The notes beneath the pieces were generated by a model. It saw only the letters and a list, made by a program, of their open reading frames with translations, searched no databases and had not been told where the DNA came from. Shown piece after piece: positions 6,336 through 15,334 of a stretch of DNA of 64,000 nucleotides. The stretch is from contig NZ_CP146343.1 of assembly GCF_037055275.1 (NCBI RefSeq), positions 444,001 to 508,000 of the forward strand. Direction: 5' to 3'. The position numbers were made by a program, and so were the translations under genes. The DNA comes from Pseudomonas sp. ML2-2023-3 (GTDB taxonomy: Bacteria > Pseudomonadota > Gammaproteobacteria > Pseudomonadales > Pseudomonadaceae). Positions within the stretch are counted from its first letter, which is position 1; every line of letters begins with the position of its first letter.

Positions 6336-8569
6336 ATCCACAGGACCCTCAAGCCTTTGAACGCTTGCTGGCCAATTGTGCTGATGAACCCATCCGCTTT
6401 CCCGGGGCCATTCAACCCCACGGCCTGTTGGTGACACTGTCGCAGCCCGACCTGCGCATTCAACAAGTCAGTCGCAATGTGCAGACCATGTTCGGCCACA
6501 GTGCCGAATCGCTGCTGGGGCTGCCACTGGCTGCTCTTACCGGCCCTGAAGCGGCTGACGCGGTACAGCAGGCTGGCGCCCATGACACGCTGACCGATGC
6601 GCCGCCTTTGGCCTTGAGCCTGCTGGGGCGCGAATACGAAGGCCTGCTGCACCGCGACCAGGGCATTCTGGTGCTGGAGCTTGAGCTCAAGCCCGATGCA
6701 TCAGAAATCCACAGCACGATGAACAAAGTGCGCAACCTGAGCCGCATGCTGCAACGCCTGCAATCCGCCAAGACTCTCCCCGCGCTGTATGAAATTTGCG
6801 TTCGCGAGATTCAGGCGCTGACGGGCTACGATCGGGTGCTGATCTATCGCTTCCAGGATGAAGGCCACGGCCAGGTCATTGCCGAAGCATCCTCTCCCGC
6901 GATGGAGTTGTTCAATGGCATGTTTTTCCCGGCCTCCGACATCCCGGAGCAAGCCCGTGAGCTTTACCGCACCCACTGGCTGCGCATCATTCCCAATGCC
7001 GACTACCAGCCAGTACCGCTGATTCCCGAACTGCGCCCCGACACCGGCGAGGCGCTGGACCTGAGTGGAGCCGTATTGCGCAGCGTTTCACCGATTCACT
7101 GCCAGTACATGAAAAACATGGGCGTGCTGTCATCCATGAGCATTTCGTTGATGGACGGCGACCGCCTGTGGGGCCTGATCAGTTGCGGGCACCGCCAGAC
7201 ACTGCATGTGCCCCATGAACTGCGCATGGCCTGCCAAACCATCGGCCAGGTACTGTCCCTGCAAATCAGCGCCCTGCAGACGCTGGAGATCAGCCGCCAA
7301 CGCGAAGCCAAAATGGATGCCCTGGTGTGCCTGAACAGGGCAATGGTGCAAAGCACCGAAGCCGTGTTTGATGGCCTGGCGCACATGCCTGAAGCATTGA
7401 TGGCACTGACCGGTGCCAGCGGCGTGGCCATTCTGGAAGACAAGGTGCTGCACCGTTATGGCCAGTGCCCGTCTTCAGAAGATATTCGCGGGCTGTACCA
7501 ATGGTTCAAGGACAGTGGCCAGCCAGTCTTGTCCAGCCACAACCTCAGCGCACTCCATGCCCCGGCAGCGCAGTACAAGGACATTGCCAGCGGCTTGCTG
7601 GCCATGACCCTGCCCAAGCCTGTGGACAACGCCGTGTTGTGGTTTCGAAGTGAAGTCAAAGAAAGCATCAAGTGGAGCGGCGACCCCAACAAGCCGCTTA
7701 ACCTTGAAGCGGGCAGCAATGGCCTGCGCTTGAGCCCGCGCACCTCTTTCGAAATCTGGAAGGTCGAGATGGACGGCATCTCTGCACAATGGAGCCACGG
7801 CGATCTGTTTGCCGCCAATGACCTGCGCCGCTCGGCCCTGGAAAACGACCTGTCGCGCCAGGTGCTGCGAGAGCAACAGGCTGTACGGGCACGGGACGAA
7901 CTGGTGGCGGTGGTGTCCCACGACCTGCGCAACCCCATGACCATCATTTCAATGCTCTGCGGCATGATGCAAAAGGCCTTCAGCAGCGAGGGCCCGCACA
8001 CCTCGCGGCGTATCACGTCGGCCATCGACACCATGCAACAGGCCAGCAGCCGCATGAGCGTGCTGCTTGATGACCTGCTGGACACTTCGAAAATCGAGGC
8101 CGGGCGCTACACCATCAGCCCGCAACCGCTGGATGTAACCCAGATTTTTGAAGAGGCACTGTCGCTGCTTGCGCCGCTGGCGCTGGACAAAGCGGTGGAG
8201 CTGACCTTTCACGCCGAACCCGACCTGAAAATCAATGCCGACCCGGAGCGTCTGTTTCAGGTCTTGTCCAACCTGATCGGCAATGCGATCAAGTTCACCC
8301 CGGCGCAAGGCAAAATCGGCGTGGTGGCCATGTCCAACGGCGACGATATCGTCTTCAGCGTGCGGGACTCGGGCAAGGGTATTGCCCCCGAGCAGTTGCC
8401 GCACATCTTCGATCGATACTGGACAGCAAAAGAAGGCAACGCGCTGGGCACAGGGTTGGGGCTGTACATTTCCCAGGGCATTATCAAGGCCCATGGCGGC
8501 CAGCTAGTAGCGCAAAGCACGCCGGGAGAAGGCAGCGAATTTCGCTTTACCGTGTCAAGAATGCTCTGA
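6332..8569 (+). CDS. bphP: Bacteriophytochrome histidine kinase
   Basis: A 745-residue red/far-red light sensor. Domain order is PAS (to about 120), GAF (about 140-310), PHY (about 320-500), HisKA (about 515-590) and HATPase (about 630-745). Cys16 (LANCADEP) is the usual biliverdin-attachment site. 'SDIPEQAR' and 'LRSVSPIHCQYMKNMGV' line the chromophore pocket, and 'PRTSFEIW' is the PHY tongue motif. The kinase has H-box 'VVSHDLRNP', N-box 'NLIGNAIKF', and G-boxes 'DSGKGI' and 'GTGLGLYIS'. AGGAGG lies 7 bp before the ATG. No receiver domain and no adjacent response regulator are present, so its partner is encoded elsewhere. Confidence 0.93.
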   Translation: MNPQDPQAFERLLANCADEPIRFPGAIQPHGLLVTLSQPDLRIQQVSRNVQTMFGHSAESLLGLPLAALTGPEAADAVQQAGAHDTLTDAPPLALSLLGREYEGLLHRDQGILVLELELKPDASEIHSTMNKVRNLSRMLQRLQSAKTLPALYEICVREIQALTGYDRVLIYRFQDEGHGQVIAEASSPAMELFNGMFFPASDIPEQARELYRTHWLRIIPNADYQPVPLIPELRPDTGEALDLSGAVLRSVSPIHCQYMKNMGVLSSMSISLMDGDRLWGLISCGHRQTLHVPHELRMACQTIGQVLSLQISALQTLEISRQREAKMDALVCLNRAMVQSTEAVFDGLAHMPEALMALTGASGVAILEDKVLHRYGQCPSSEDIRGLYQWFKDSGQPVLSSHNLSALHAPAAQYKDIASGLLAMTLPKPVDNAVLWFRSEVKESIKWSGDPNKPLNLEAGSNGLRLSPRTSFEIWKVEMDGISAQWSHGDLFAANDLRRSALENDLSRQVLREQQAVRARDELVAVVSHDLRNPMTIISMLCGMMQKAFSSEGPHTSRRITSAIDTMQQASSRMSVLLDDLLDTSKIEAGRYTISPQPLDVTQIFEEALSLLAPLALDKAVELTFHAEPDLKINADPERLFQVLSNLIGNAIKFTPAQGKIGVVAMSNGDDIVFSVRDSGKGIAPEQLPHIFDRYWTAKEGNALGTGLGLYISQGIIKAHGGQLVAQSTPGEGSEFRFTVSRML

Positions 8570-8594
8570 CAGGACTCAGCCATTTCAACGCCCA

Positions 8595-8631
8595 TAAAAA
8601 AACCGCCATCCCGAAGGATGGCGGTTTTTTT
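8595..8631. terminator. Bidirectional terminator between bphP and the permease gene
   Basis: Stem AACCGCCATCC / GGATGGCGGTT with loop CGAA, flanked by A-run on the left and seven T on the right, so it can stop both converging genes. Confidence 0.9.
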
Positions 8632-8661
8632 GGTGACTCAACCGCAAGAACCGTCCTGGCC

Positions 8662-10053
8662 TCAGTTGAGTACCGTTGCCCCCAACTTCTCAATGCGACG
8701 ACGACGTGCCACCAGCAGGCCCGCCGACACCACCAGAATGCTCAGCAAACCGGTAGCCATGATTTCAACGCGATGGGCTTCCTGGAACAACATGATCGTC
8801 AGAATAGCCACGATGAAGACGATCACCGCGTAGGTCAGCCCCGGGAACAGCCACATCTTGAAAGAGATGTTCTCGCCCAGAGCCGTACGCTTTTGGCGCA
8901 TGCGCAGTTGCGACACGGCAATCACCAGGTACACCAACAGCGCAATAGCGCCAGAGCTGGCCAGCAGGAACTCGAACACCGCAGCCGGAGCCACGTAGTT
9001 GGCGAATACCGCTACAAAAGCTGCGCCGGTGGACATCATCACCGCCCAGTAAGGCGTGCCCGCAGCATTGGTGCGCTTGGCCGCAGCCGGTGCGTCACCG
9101 CGCTTGCTCAGGGAGTACAGCATCCGCGAGGAGGTGTAGAGCGCCGAGTTCAGGCAGCTGGTTACCGCGATCAATACCACGATATCAACGATCAGCTTGG
9201 CATTCGGGATACCCATGCGATCAAGTACGGTCTGGTAGGAGCCCAACTGTGCCAGCGCCGGGTCGTTCCACGGCACCAGGGCCACAACGATGAAGATCGA
9301 TACGAGGTAGAACAAGCCAATGCGCCAGATCACCGAGTTGGTGGCCTTGGTGATTTGCTTGCTTGGATCCTTGGACTCCGCCGCCGCGATGGTGACGATT
9401 TCAGTCCCCATGAACGAGAACATGGTGGTCAACATGGCAGCCAGTACGGCGCCCATGCCGTTGGGCATAAAGCCGATGGTATCGGACAGATGCGCGACAC
9501 CGCTGACCTGACTGGTAGGCAGGAAGCCGAAAATCGCCAGTAGACCCAAGATAATGAAGCCAATGATCGCCAGCACTTTGACCAGGGCAAACCAGAACTC
9601 GAACTCACCGTAGTTCTTGACGCTGAACAAGTTGGTGACCGTCAGCAACAGGGTAATGACCAGGGTAAATACCCAGATCGCCGTGTCAGGGAACCATGCA
9701 TGCAAGATGGTACCGGCGGCGACGGCTTCCAGCGGGATAACCAGTACCCAGAACCACCAGTACAGCCAGCCGATGGTGAAACCGGCCCAGTGCCCGATGG
9801 CACGGTCGGCGTAAGTGGAGAACGAACCGGTGTCAGGGGATGCAACGGCCATTTCGGCCAGCATGCGCATCACCAGTACCACCAGGGTGCCTGCTGCGGC
9901 ATAAGCCAGCAGCACAGCTGGACCTGCTTGGGCAATCGCGTGTCCGGAGCCGACAAACAAACCGGCACCGATGACTCCGGCAATCGACAGCATGGTCACA
10001 TGCCGTGGCTTAAGCCCTTGTTCCAGACCATTAGAGGATTGCGTATTGCTCAT
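8662..10053 (-). CDS. gabP: Amino-acid permease, GABA permease type
   Basis: A 463-residue inner-membrane transporter of the amino acid-polyamine-organocation family with about 12 hydrophobic segments. The start has the family signature 'LKPRHVTMLSIAGVIGAGLFVGSGHAI' region (about residues 14-40) and 'SFSTYADRAIGHWAGFTIGWLYWWFWV' (about 98-124); a conserved Glu occurs in 'GTEIVTIAAAES'. It closely resembles the proteins annotated as GABA permease in Pseudomonas; another amino acid remains possible. No gabT or gabD is nearby. It is transcribed alone and converges on bphP. A cluster of TGCAAC repeats lies upstream, at 10184-10211. Confidence 0.8.
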   Translation of the reverse strand: MSNTQSSNGLEQGLKPRHVTMLSIAGVIGAGLFVGSGHAIAQAGPAVLLAYAAAGTLVVLVMRMLAEMAVASPDTGSFSTYADRAIGHWAGFTIGWLYWWFWVLVIPLEAVAAGTILHAWFPDTAIWVFTLVITLLLTVTNLFSVKNYGEFEFWFALVKVLAIIGFIILGLLAIFGFLPTSQVSGVAHLSDTIGFMPNGMGAVLAAMLTTMFSFMGTEIVTIAAAESKDPSKQITKATNSVIWRIGLFYLVSIFIVVALVPWNDPALAQLGSYQTVLDRMGIPNAKLIVDIVVLIAVTSCLNSALYTSSRMLYSLSKRGDAPAAAKRTNAAGTPYWAVMMSTGAAFVAVFANYVAPAAVFEFLLASSGAIALLVYLVIAVSQLRMRQKRTALGENISFKMWLFPGLTYAVIVFIVAILTIMLFQEAHRVEIMATGLLSILVVSAGLLVARRRRIEKLGATVLN

Positions 10054-10596
10054 TGGGACTACCTTTCATTGAAGCCATTCCGAGCACCCGCGTTGACTTT
10101 CGTAAAAAGTAACCAACGGGGCGTTTAGAATCTTTGACGCAATAACTGAGCCAGAATGTGACAAATGCACGGTTTCCGCGGGCTGCAACGATTTGCAACA
10201 CACACTGCAACCCATTGAGCGTAATGGCTTTTCGCCCATTTGTTACCGTAACACTCAGTTCCAGGGCTATCGTCGCACCAAAAATACCCAAAATTGCCCA
10301 TATGGCTCAAAAGCAGTGCACATCTTTAACCTTTAGTAGGTTCGCGCTTCCAACACCGGGCCAAAGCTGGCAACATCGCGACCTTTTTTAAGCGACACCT
10401 GTCTGGCCGAACGGCGAAATACGGGGTCGGTTGTTGTCGGCGCGACACTCTGCTGTAGCGATGCGACAAACTGCCACCCTCACGTCTTTTGTGTCTTCAG
10501 GGCGGCTGGTTGCCTCTGCAACCCTATGCTAGCTTGGCCTGCGCCAGGAAGGCCGCCCAACAGCAGGATCGCACCCGAACACAATGAGGAACGCAC
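10054..10596. other. Long divergent intergenic region
   Basis: About 540 bp separating the permease from the ABC operon. No convincing coding frame is seen. It must hold both divergent promoters. Three TGCAAC hexamers at 10184, 10194 and 10206 are roughly helically spaced and may be a regulator site. No sigma-54 box was found. Confidence 0.5.
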
Positions 10597-11370
10597 ATGG
10601 CTTTGGCCACGCCCGCGCTTGAAATCCGCAACTTGCACAAACGCTACGGCGAGCTTGAGGTACTTAAAGGTATCTCGCTGACCGCACGCGACGGCGACGT
10701 GATCTCGATCCTGGGTTCTTCCGGTTCCGGCAAATCCACCCTGTTGCGCTGCATCAACCTGCTCGAAAACCCCCACGACGGCCAGATCCTGGTCGCCGGT
10801 GAAGAGCTCAAACTCAAGAAAGCCAAAAATGGCGAACTGATCGCGGCCGACGGCAAGCAGATCAACCGCATGCGCAGTGAACTGGGTTTTGTATTTCAAA
10901 ACTTTAACCTGTGGCCGCACATGACCATCCTCGACAACATTATCGAGGCTCCGCGTCGGGTGCTGGGCCAGAGCAAGGCCGAGGCCATCGAAGTCGCCGA
11001 AGCATTGCTGGCCAAGGTCGGCATTGGCGAAAAGCGCCATGCCTATCCATCCGAATTGTCCGGCGGCCAGCAACAACGCGCGGCAATTGCCCGCACGCTG
11101 GCCATGCAGCCCAAAGTCATTCTGTTCGATGAACCAACATCGGCACTTGACCCGGAAATGGTTCAAGAAGTACTTAGTGTGATCCGCGCGCTCGCCGAAG
11201 AAGGTCGCACTATGCTGTTGGTCACCCACGAAATGGGCTTTGCCCGTCAGGTGTCCAGCGAAGTAGTGTTTTTGCATCAGGGCCTGATCGAAGAGCAAGG
11301 GTCGCCAGAACAGGTGTTCGACAACCCGGTTTCGGCGCGCTGTAAACAATTCATGTCCAGCAACCGCTAA
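10597..11370 (+). CDS. Polar amino-acid ABC transporter ATPase (HisP/AotP-like)
   Basis: A 257-residue ABC ATPase. Walker A 'GSSGSGKST' (40-48), Q-loop '[11 protein letters not shown]', signature 'LSGGQQQR', Walker B '[12 protein letters not shown]' and the switch His in 'LVTHEMG' are all present. The pattern 'NLWPHMT' and the insertion after about residue 70 ([18 protein letters not shown]) are typical of histidine/arginine-type importers. It leads an operon with a binding protein and two permeases, 13 bp before the binding-protein gene. It energises uptake of a basic or polar amino acid at the inner membrane. Confidence 0.9.
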   Translation: MALATPALEIRNLHKRYGELEVLKGISLTARDGDVISILGSSGSGKSTLLRCINLLENPHDGQILVAGEELKLKKAKNGELIAADGKQINRMRSELGFVFQNFNLWPHMTILDNIIEAPRRVLGQSKAEAIEVAEALLAKVGIGEKRHAYPSELSGGQQQRAAIARTLAMQPKVILFDEPTSALDPEMVQEVLSVIRALAEEGRTMLLVTHEMGFARQVSSEVVFLHQGLIEEQGSPEQVFDNPVSARCKQFMSSNR

Positions 11371-11383
11371 CGGAGCAACACGA

Positions 11384-12139
11384 ATGCAGAACTATAAAAA
11401 GCTTCTCATGGCCGCTGCCGCCACACTGGTTTTCAGCGCCAACGCCCTGGCTGTTGATAAGTACAAAGTAGGGATTGAGGGTGCTTACCCACCGTTCAAT
11501 AACAAAAACGCCAGTGGCGAAGTCGTGGGCTTCGACCCCGATATCGCGATGGCTCTGTGCGCCAAGATGAAAGCCGAGTGCGAAATCGTCACGTCCGACT
11601 GGGACGGCATCATCCCGGCCCTGAACGCCAAAAAATACGATTTCATCGTGTCTTCGCTGTCCATCACTGACGAACGCAAGCAAGCGGTCGATTTCACCGA
11701 CCCGTACTACTCCAACAAGCAGCAGTTCATCGCACCGAAAAAAGTCGACTTCAAAACCGACATCGCGTCCCTCAAGGGCAAGGCCCTGGGCACCCAGCGT
11801 TCAACTCAGGCCGCAACCTGGCTGGATGACAACCTGGGCACCGACGCGACCATCTCCTTGTACGACACCCAGGAAAACGCCTACCTCGACCTGACTTCGG
11901 GCCGTGTAGATGCCTTGCTGGCAGATAAGTACGCCAACTACGACTGGCTCAAAAGCCCGGCTGGCCAGGCTTACGAGTTCAAGGGTGAGCCGGTCAACGA
12001 AGACGACAAAGTCGGCATTGCCCTGCGTAAAGGCGACAACGAACTGCGCGCCAAGCTGAACCTGGCCCTCAAGCAAATCGTTGAAGACGGCACGTACAAG
12101 AAGATCAATGACAAGTACTTCCCGTTCAGCATCTACTGA
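11384..12139 (+). CDS. Periplasmic amino-acid-binding protein (HisJ/ArgT-like)
   Basis: A 251-residue solute-binding protein with a signal peptide (residues 1-23, cleavage after ALA). The mature start 'YKVGIEGAYPPFNNKN', 'GFDPDIAMALCAKM', 'WDGIIPALNAKKYDFIVSSLSITDERKQAVDFTDPYY' region and 'LGTQRSTQAATWLDD' are the ligand-pocket segments of the family. The acidic 'ITDERK' loop and Asp residues favour lysine, arginine, ornithine or histidine. It captures ligand and delivers it to the two permeases encoded downstream. A strong hairpin follows at 12151. Confidence 0.9.
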   Translation: MQNYKKLLMAAAATLVFSANALAVDKYKVGIEGAYPPFNNKNASGEVVGFDPDIAMALCAKMKAECEIVTSDWDGIIPALNAKKYDFIVSSLSITDERKQAVDFTDPYYSNKQQFIAPKKVDFKTDIASLKGKALGTQRSTQAATWLDDNLGTDATISLYDTQENAYLDLTSGRVDALLADKYANYDWLKSPAGQAYEFKGEPVNEDDKVGIALRKGDNELRAKLNLALKQIVEDGTYKKINDKYFPFSIY

Positions 12140-12150
12140 CCTGCCTGACC

Positions 12151-12170
12151 GTCGCGCCTGCGGGCGCGAC
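12151..12170 (+). promoter_or_regulatory. Intercistronic hairpin after the binding-protein gene
   Basis: A perfect 8-bp stem GTCGCGCC / GGCGCGAC with a 4-base loop TGCG and no T-run. In such operons a hairpin here typically protects the upstream mRNA or partly terminates, giving more binding protein than permease. Confidence 0.6.
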
Positions 12171-12196
12171 AGTCCCTAGCAAAGCCTGCCTACCCC

Positions 12197-12889
12197 ATGA
12201 CTATCGATCTATACGGATTCGGCCCGGCGCTTGCCGCTGGCGCGCTGATGACCGTCAAACTGGCACTTACTGCGCTGTGTCTGGGCCTGGTGCTCGGATT
12301 GCTCGGTGCCTTGGCCAAAACATCCCCCTACAAACCGCTTAGATGGTTGGGCGGCGCCTATTCGACCCTGGTTCGTGGTGTTCCCGAACTGCTCTGGGTG
12401 TTGCTGATTTACTTCGGCAGCGTGAATCTGGTGCGCGCCATCGGCGAATACATCGGCATGCCCGAACTCACCCTCAGCGCCTTCGCGGCGGGTGTACTCG
12501 CCTTGGGCCTGTGCTTTGGTGCCTATGCCACTGAAGTGTTTCGCGGCGCCATTCTGGCCATCCCCAAAGGCCACCGCGAAGCGGGCATGGCACTGGGTTT
12601 GTCCAAACCGCGGATCTTCACCAAGCTGGTTCTGCCACAAATGTGGCGTATCGCCCTGCCCGGCCTGGGCAACCTGTTCATGATCCTGATGAAAGACACC
12701 GCGCTGGTGTCGGTCATCGGTCTGGAAGAAATCATGCGTCAGGCGCAAAACGCCGTGACCTTCGCCAAACACCCGTTCACCTTCTACATGGTGGCAGCCG
12801 TGATGTACCTGGGCCTGACCGTACTGGCCATGGGCACCATGCACGTGCTTGAAAAACGCGCAGCGCGCGGCTTCGTGAGGAGGACGTAA
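12197..12889 (+). CDS. ABC transporter permease (HisQ-like)
   Basis: A 230-residue inner-membrane permease with about five hydrophobic segments. The ATPase-contact loop is visible as 'EVFRGAILAIPKGHREAGMALGLSKPRIFTKLVLPQ' region (about 113-150), with the EAA-type 'EAGMALGL'. 'LVRGVPELLWVLLIYFG' is the conserved segment near residue 62. It pairs with the product of the next gene, whose ATG shares one base with this gene's TAA (12889). Confidence 0.9.
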   Translation: MTIDLYGFGPALAAGALMTVKLALTALCLGLVLGLLGALAKTSPYKPLRWLGGAYSTLVRGVPELLWVLLIYFGSVNLVRAIGEYIGMPELTLSAFAAGVLALGLCFGAYATEVFRGAILAIPKGHREAGMALGLSKPRIFTKLVLPQMWRIALPGLGNLFMILMKDTALVSVIGLEEIMRQAQNAVTFAKHPFTFYMVAAVMYLGLTVLAMGTMHVLEKRAARGFVRRT

Positions 12890-13578
12890 TGGAGTGGGAA
12901 GTAATCCTCAAATGGCTGCCCAAGCTGATGCAGGGCGCGACCCTGACCCTGGAGCTGACCGCAATTTCGGTGATCGCCGGTCTGATCGTGGCCATCCCCC
13001 TGGGCATCGCCCGCTCATCCAAACTCTGGTATGTGCGTTCGCTGCCTTACGCGTACATCTTTTTCTTCCGTGGCACGCCACTGCTGATCCAGCTGTTTCT
13101 GGTCTATTACGGCCTGGCACAGTTCGATCTGGTGCGTGAAAGCGCGTTGTGGCCGTATCTGCGCAGCCCGTTCTGGTGCGCGATCATCACCATGACCCTG
13201 CACACCGCCGCCTACATCGCCGAGATCCTGCGCGGCGCGATCCAGGCCATCCCGCCGGGTGAAATCGAGGCTGCACGGGCCCTGGGCATGTCGCGCTTCA
13301 AGACCCTGGTGCATATCGTCCTGCCCCGCGCCACGCGCATCGGCCTGCCGGCGTACAGCAACGAAGTGATCCTGATGCTCAAGGCCAGCTCGCTGGCGAG
13401 TACCGTGACCCTGCTGGAACTGACCGGCATGACGCGCACCATCATCGCCCGCAACTACCTGACCGTGGACATGTTCCTGACCGCAGGGGCGATCTACCTG
13501 CTGATGTCGTTTGTACTGATCCAGGGGTTCAAGCTGCTGGAGCGCTGGTTGCGCGTCGATGCCTGCCAGGGCCGCTGA
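12889..13578 (+). CDS. ABC transporter permease (HisM-like)
   Basis: A 229-residue inner-membrane permease. 'YIFFFRGTPLLIQLFLVYYG' segment near residue 58 and the EAA loop 'EILRGAIQAIPPGEIEAARALGMSRF' region (about 111-137) are diagnostic of the HisM type. AGGAGG precedes the ATG. It completes the four-gene importer. Its last 20 bases overlap the methyltransferase gene in another frame. Confidence 0.9.
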   Translation: MEWEVILKWLPKLMQGATLTLELTAISVIAGLIVAIPLGIARSSKLWYVRSLPYAYIFFFRGTPLLIQLFLVYYGLAQFDLVRESALWPYLRSPFWCAIITMTLHTAAYIAEILRGAIQAIPPGEIEAARALGMSRFKTLVHIVLPRATRIGLPAYSNEVILMLKASSLASTVTLLELTGMTRTIIARNYLTVDMFLTAGAIYLLMSFVLIQGFKLLERWLRVDACQGR

Positions 13579-14782
13579 CCAAGAGGGCGAGCCGCTGCTC
13601 GCCCGCTTTGAGGCGCTGGACAGGTTTTTGCACGACCACCAGCACCTGTGGCGCCCACGGCCATTCACTCATCTGAACATGCCGTGGGAAGCGCAACACC
13701 CCGAACTGGCGCACTGGTTGCGCCAGCGTTCGTTGCAAGACGCCGAAGCCAGTCACAACTACCCCCAACACTTGCCTGCCCCTGCGCCGTTCCCTGAACT
13801 GGCGGCGACTTCCCTCGCCCTGAGTTCGGTTGACCGCCTGCCCACCCAGCCGCTTGCGCCCGCAAGCCAGCGTTTGCAGGTGGACGTGCCGGGACGCAAG
13901 TGGCAACAGATTGAAGCCTTCGCCCGGAGCCTGACCTTCAATCAAATCCCCGTCCACTGGCTGGACTGGTGCTCGGGCAAAGGCCATCTGGGTCGTCGAC
14001 TGCTAAGCCCCGGGCAACAACTGACGTGCCTGGAATATGACCCGGCTTTGATCGAGTCCGGCCAGCAACTCAGCCAGCGCCATCACTTGGCCGTGCGCCA
14101 TGTTCAACAGGATGTGCTCGCGCCCGAAGCGGCCTTGCAACTCACCCCCGGGATGACCCCGGTGGCGCTGCATGCCTGCGGCGATTTGCATGTGCGCCTG
14201 CTGCAACTGGCGTGCGCGGCGGGCTGTGGACAACTTGCCGTGTCGCCTTGCTGCTACAACCGCATCAGCGCGCCGCACTATCAGCCGTTATCCACAGCCG
14301 CCAGGGCTTCGCACTTGCAACTGTCACTGGAGGACCTGAGCCTGCCCATGAGCGAGACCGTGACCGCTGGCGCCCGTGTTAGGCGCCAGCGCAACGAGTC
14401 GATGGCGCGGCGTTTGGGTTTTGATCTGTGGCAGCGCCAGCACCGTCAGTGCGATGAATATTTATCCACACCTTCGCTGCCGAGTACCTGGCTGAACAAG
14501 CCGTTTGCCGAGTACTGCGAAGATTTGGCAGCGCTGAAAAACTTATCCACAAGCGGCAGGGAAGATTGGTCGGCACTGGAAGCAGCAGGTTGGAAACGAC
14601 TGGCACAGGTGCGCAATCTGGAGTTGGTGCGCGGGCTTTTCCGTCGCCCGCTGGAGGTGTGGCTGGTGCTCGATCGAGCGCTGTACCTGAAGGAAAACGG
14701 CTATGAAGTACAGGTCGGCGAGTTCTGCGACAGCCAGCTGACGCCGCGTAATTTGATGATGCTTGCGCAACACTGTGGATAA
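13559..14782 (+). CDS. SAM-dependent methyltransferase-like protein
   Basis: A 407-residue protein. Residues about 135-260 hold a class I methyltransferase core: motif I 'WLDWCSGKGHLGRRLL', an acidic strand end 'CLEYDP' for ribose binding, and 'VALHACGDL' as motif IV followed by 'SPCCYNR'. This arrangement (HACGDL then CCYN) resembles Methyltransf_32-type RNA or protein methyltransferases. The first 120 residues are Pro- and Trp-rich and unassigned. It starts inside the permease gene, so it is coupled to the transport operon, although no functional link to transport is evident. Substrate unknown. Confidence 0.78.
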   Translation: MPARAADQEGEPLLARFEALDRFLHDHQHLWRPRPFTHLNMPWEAQHPELAHWLRQRSLQDAEASHNYPQHLPAPAPFPELAATSLALSSVDRLPTQPLAPASQRLQVDVPGRKWQQIEAFARSLTFNQIPVHWLDWCSGKGHLGRRLLSPGQQLTCLEYDPALIESGQQLSQRHHLAVRHVQQDVLAPEAALQLTPGMTPVALHACGDLHVRLLQLACAAGCGQLAVSPCCYNRISAPHYQPLSTAARASHLQLSLEDLSLPMSETVTAGARVRRQRNESMARRLGFDLWQRQHRQCDEYLSTPSLPSTWLNKPFAEYCEDLAALKNLSTSGREDWSALEAAGWKRLAQVRNLELVRGLFRRPLEVWLVLDRALYLKENGYEVQVGEFCDSQLTPRNLMMLAQHCG

Positions 14783-14786
14783 CCCT

Positions 14787-14871
14787 GTGGGAGCGAGCTT
14801 GCTCACGATTCAGGCGCTGCGGTCTGACAGGTAAACCACAGCGATCCCATCGCGAGCAAGCCCGCTCCCAC
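14787..14871. repeat. REP pair (inverted)
   Basis: Two inverted copies of the REP palindrome (GTGGGAGCGAGCTTGCTCAC at left, CGCGAGCAAGCCCGCTCCCAC at right) separated by about 45 bp, forming a REPIN-like unit between converging genes. Confidence 0.9.
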
Positions 14872-14887
14872 ACAGGTTGTTGCAGGC

Positions 14888-15298
14888 CTACGAACCGCGG
14901 TACGTCGAGAAGCCGTACGGGCTGAGCAGCAGCGGAATGTGGTAATGCTGATCGGCGTTTTTCACTTCAAAAATCACCGGGATTTCCGGGAAGAACGTCT
15001 CGTGGCCAGCTTTCTTGAAATACTCACCGGTTTTGAACACCACTCGATATTCACCCGCCTCGAACGCTTGCCTGGCCGGGAACAGTTCGCCAATACGACC
15101 CTGTTCATTGGTCACGCCCTGAGCCAGCGGCTGCCAGTCTTTACCCACGTGTTTTTCCAGGGTCACGTTGACCCCCGGTGACGGCAGGCCGTTTTCAAGG
15201 TTGAGCACGTGTACGCTCAACGGGTTGCCAGCGGCCAGTGTCAGGCTCGACACAGCGCTCAGGCTCAAAGCCGCCAAAGTGATTCGCAAAGATTTCAT
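14888..15298 (-). CDS. hiuH: Periplasmic 5-hydroxyisourate hydrolase (transthyretin-like)
   Basis: A 136-residue protein with a signal peptide (residues 1-23, cleavage after LAA) and a transthyretin-type domain. 'LSVHVLNLENGLPSPGVNVTLE' region carries the N-terminal active-site His; an Arg in 'QGRIGELF'-like segment, a His pair in 'DQHYHIPLLLSPYGFSTYRGS' and the C-terminal YRGS are the family hallmark. It hydrolyses 5-hydroxyisourate in purine degradation. Export to the periplasm is shared with the E. coli HiuH (YedX). It follows a GlcG-like gene on the same strand and lies next to a two-component system, the same association as E. coli hiuH-hprRS. Confidence 0.88.
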   Translation of the reverse strand: MKSLRITLAALSLSAVSSLTLAAGNPLSVHVLNLENGLPSPGVNVTLEKHVGKDWQPLAQGVTNEQGRIGELFPARQAFEAGEYRVVFKTGEYFKKAGHETFFPEIPVIFEVKNADQHYHIPLLLSPYGFSTYRGS

Positions 15299-15334
15299 CG
15301 GTCATCCTCTAATAATGGTTAAAAAACAATCAAC

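Noticed and set aside
14787..14871. Repeated palindromes considered as a CRISPR array
   Set aside because: Only two inverted copies per site, no series of direct repeats with unique spacers, and no cas genes.
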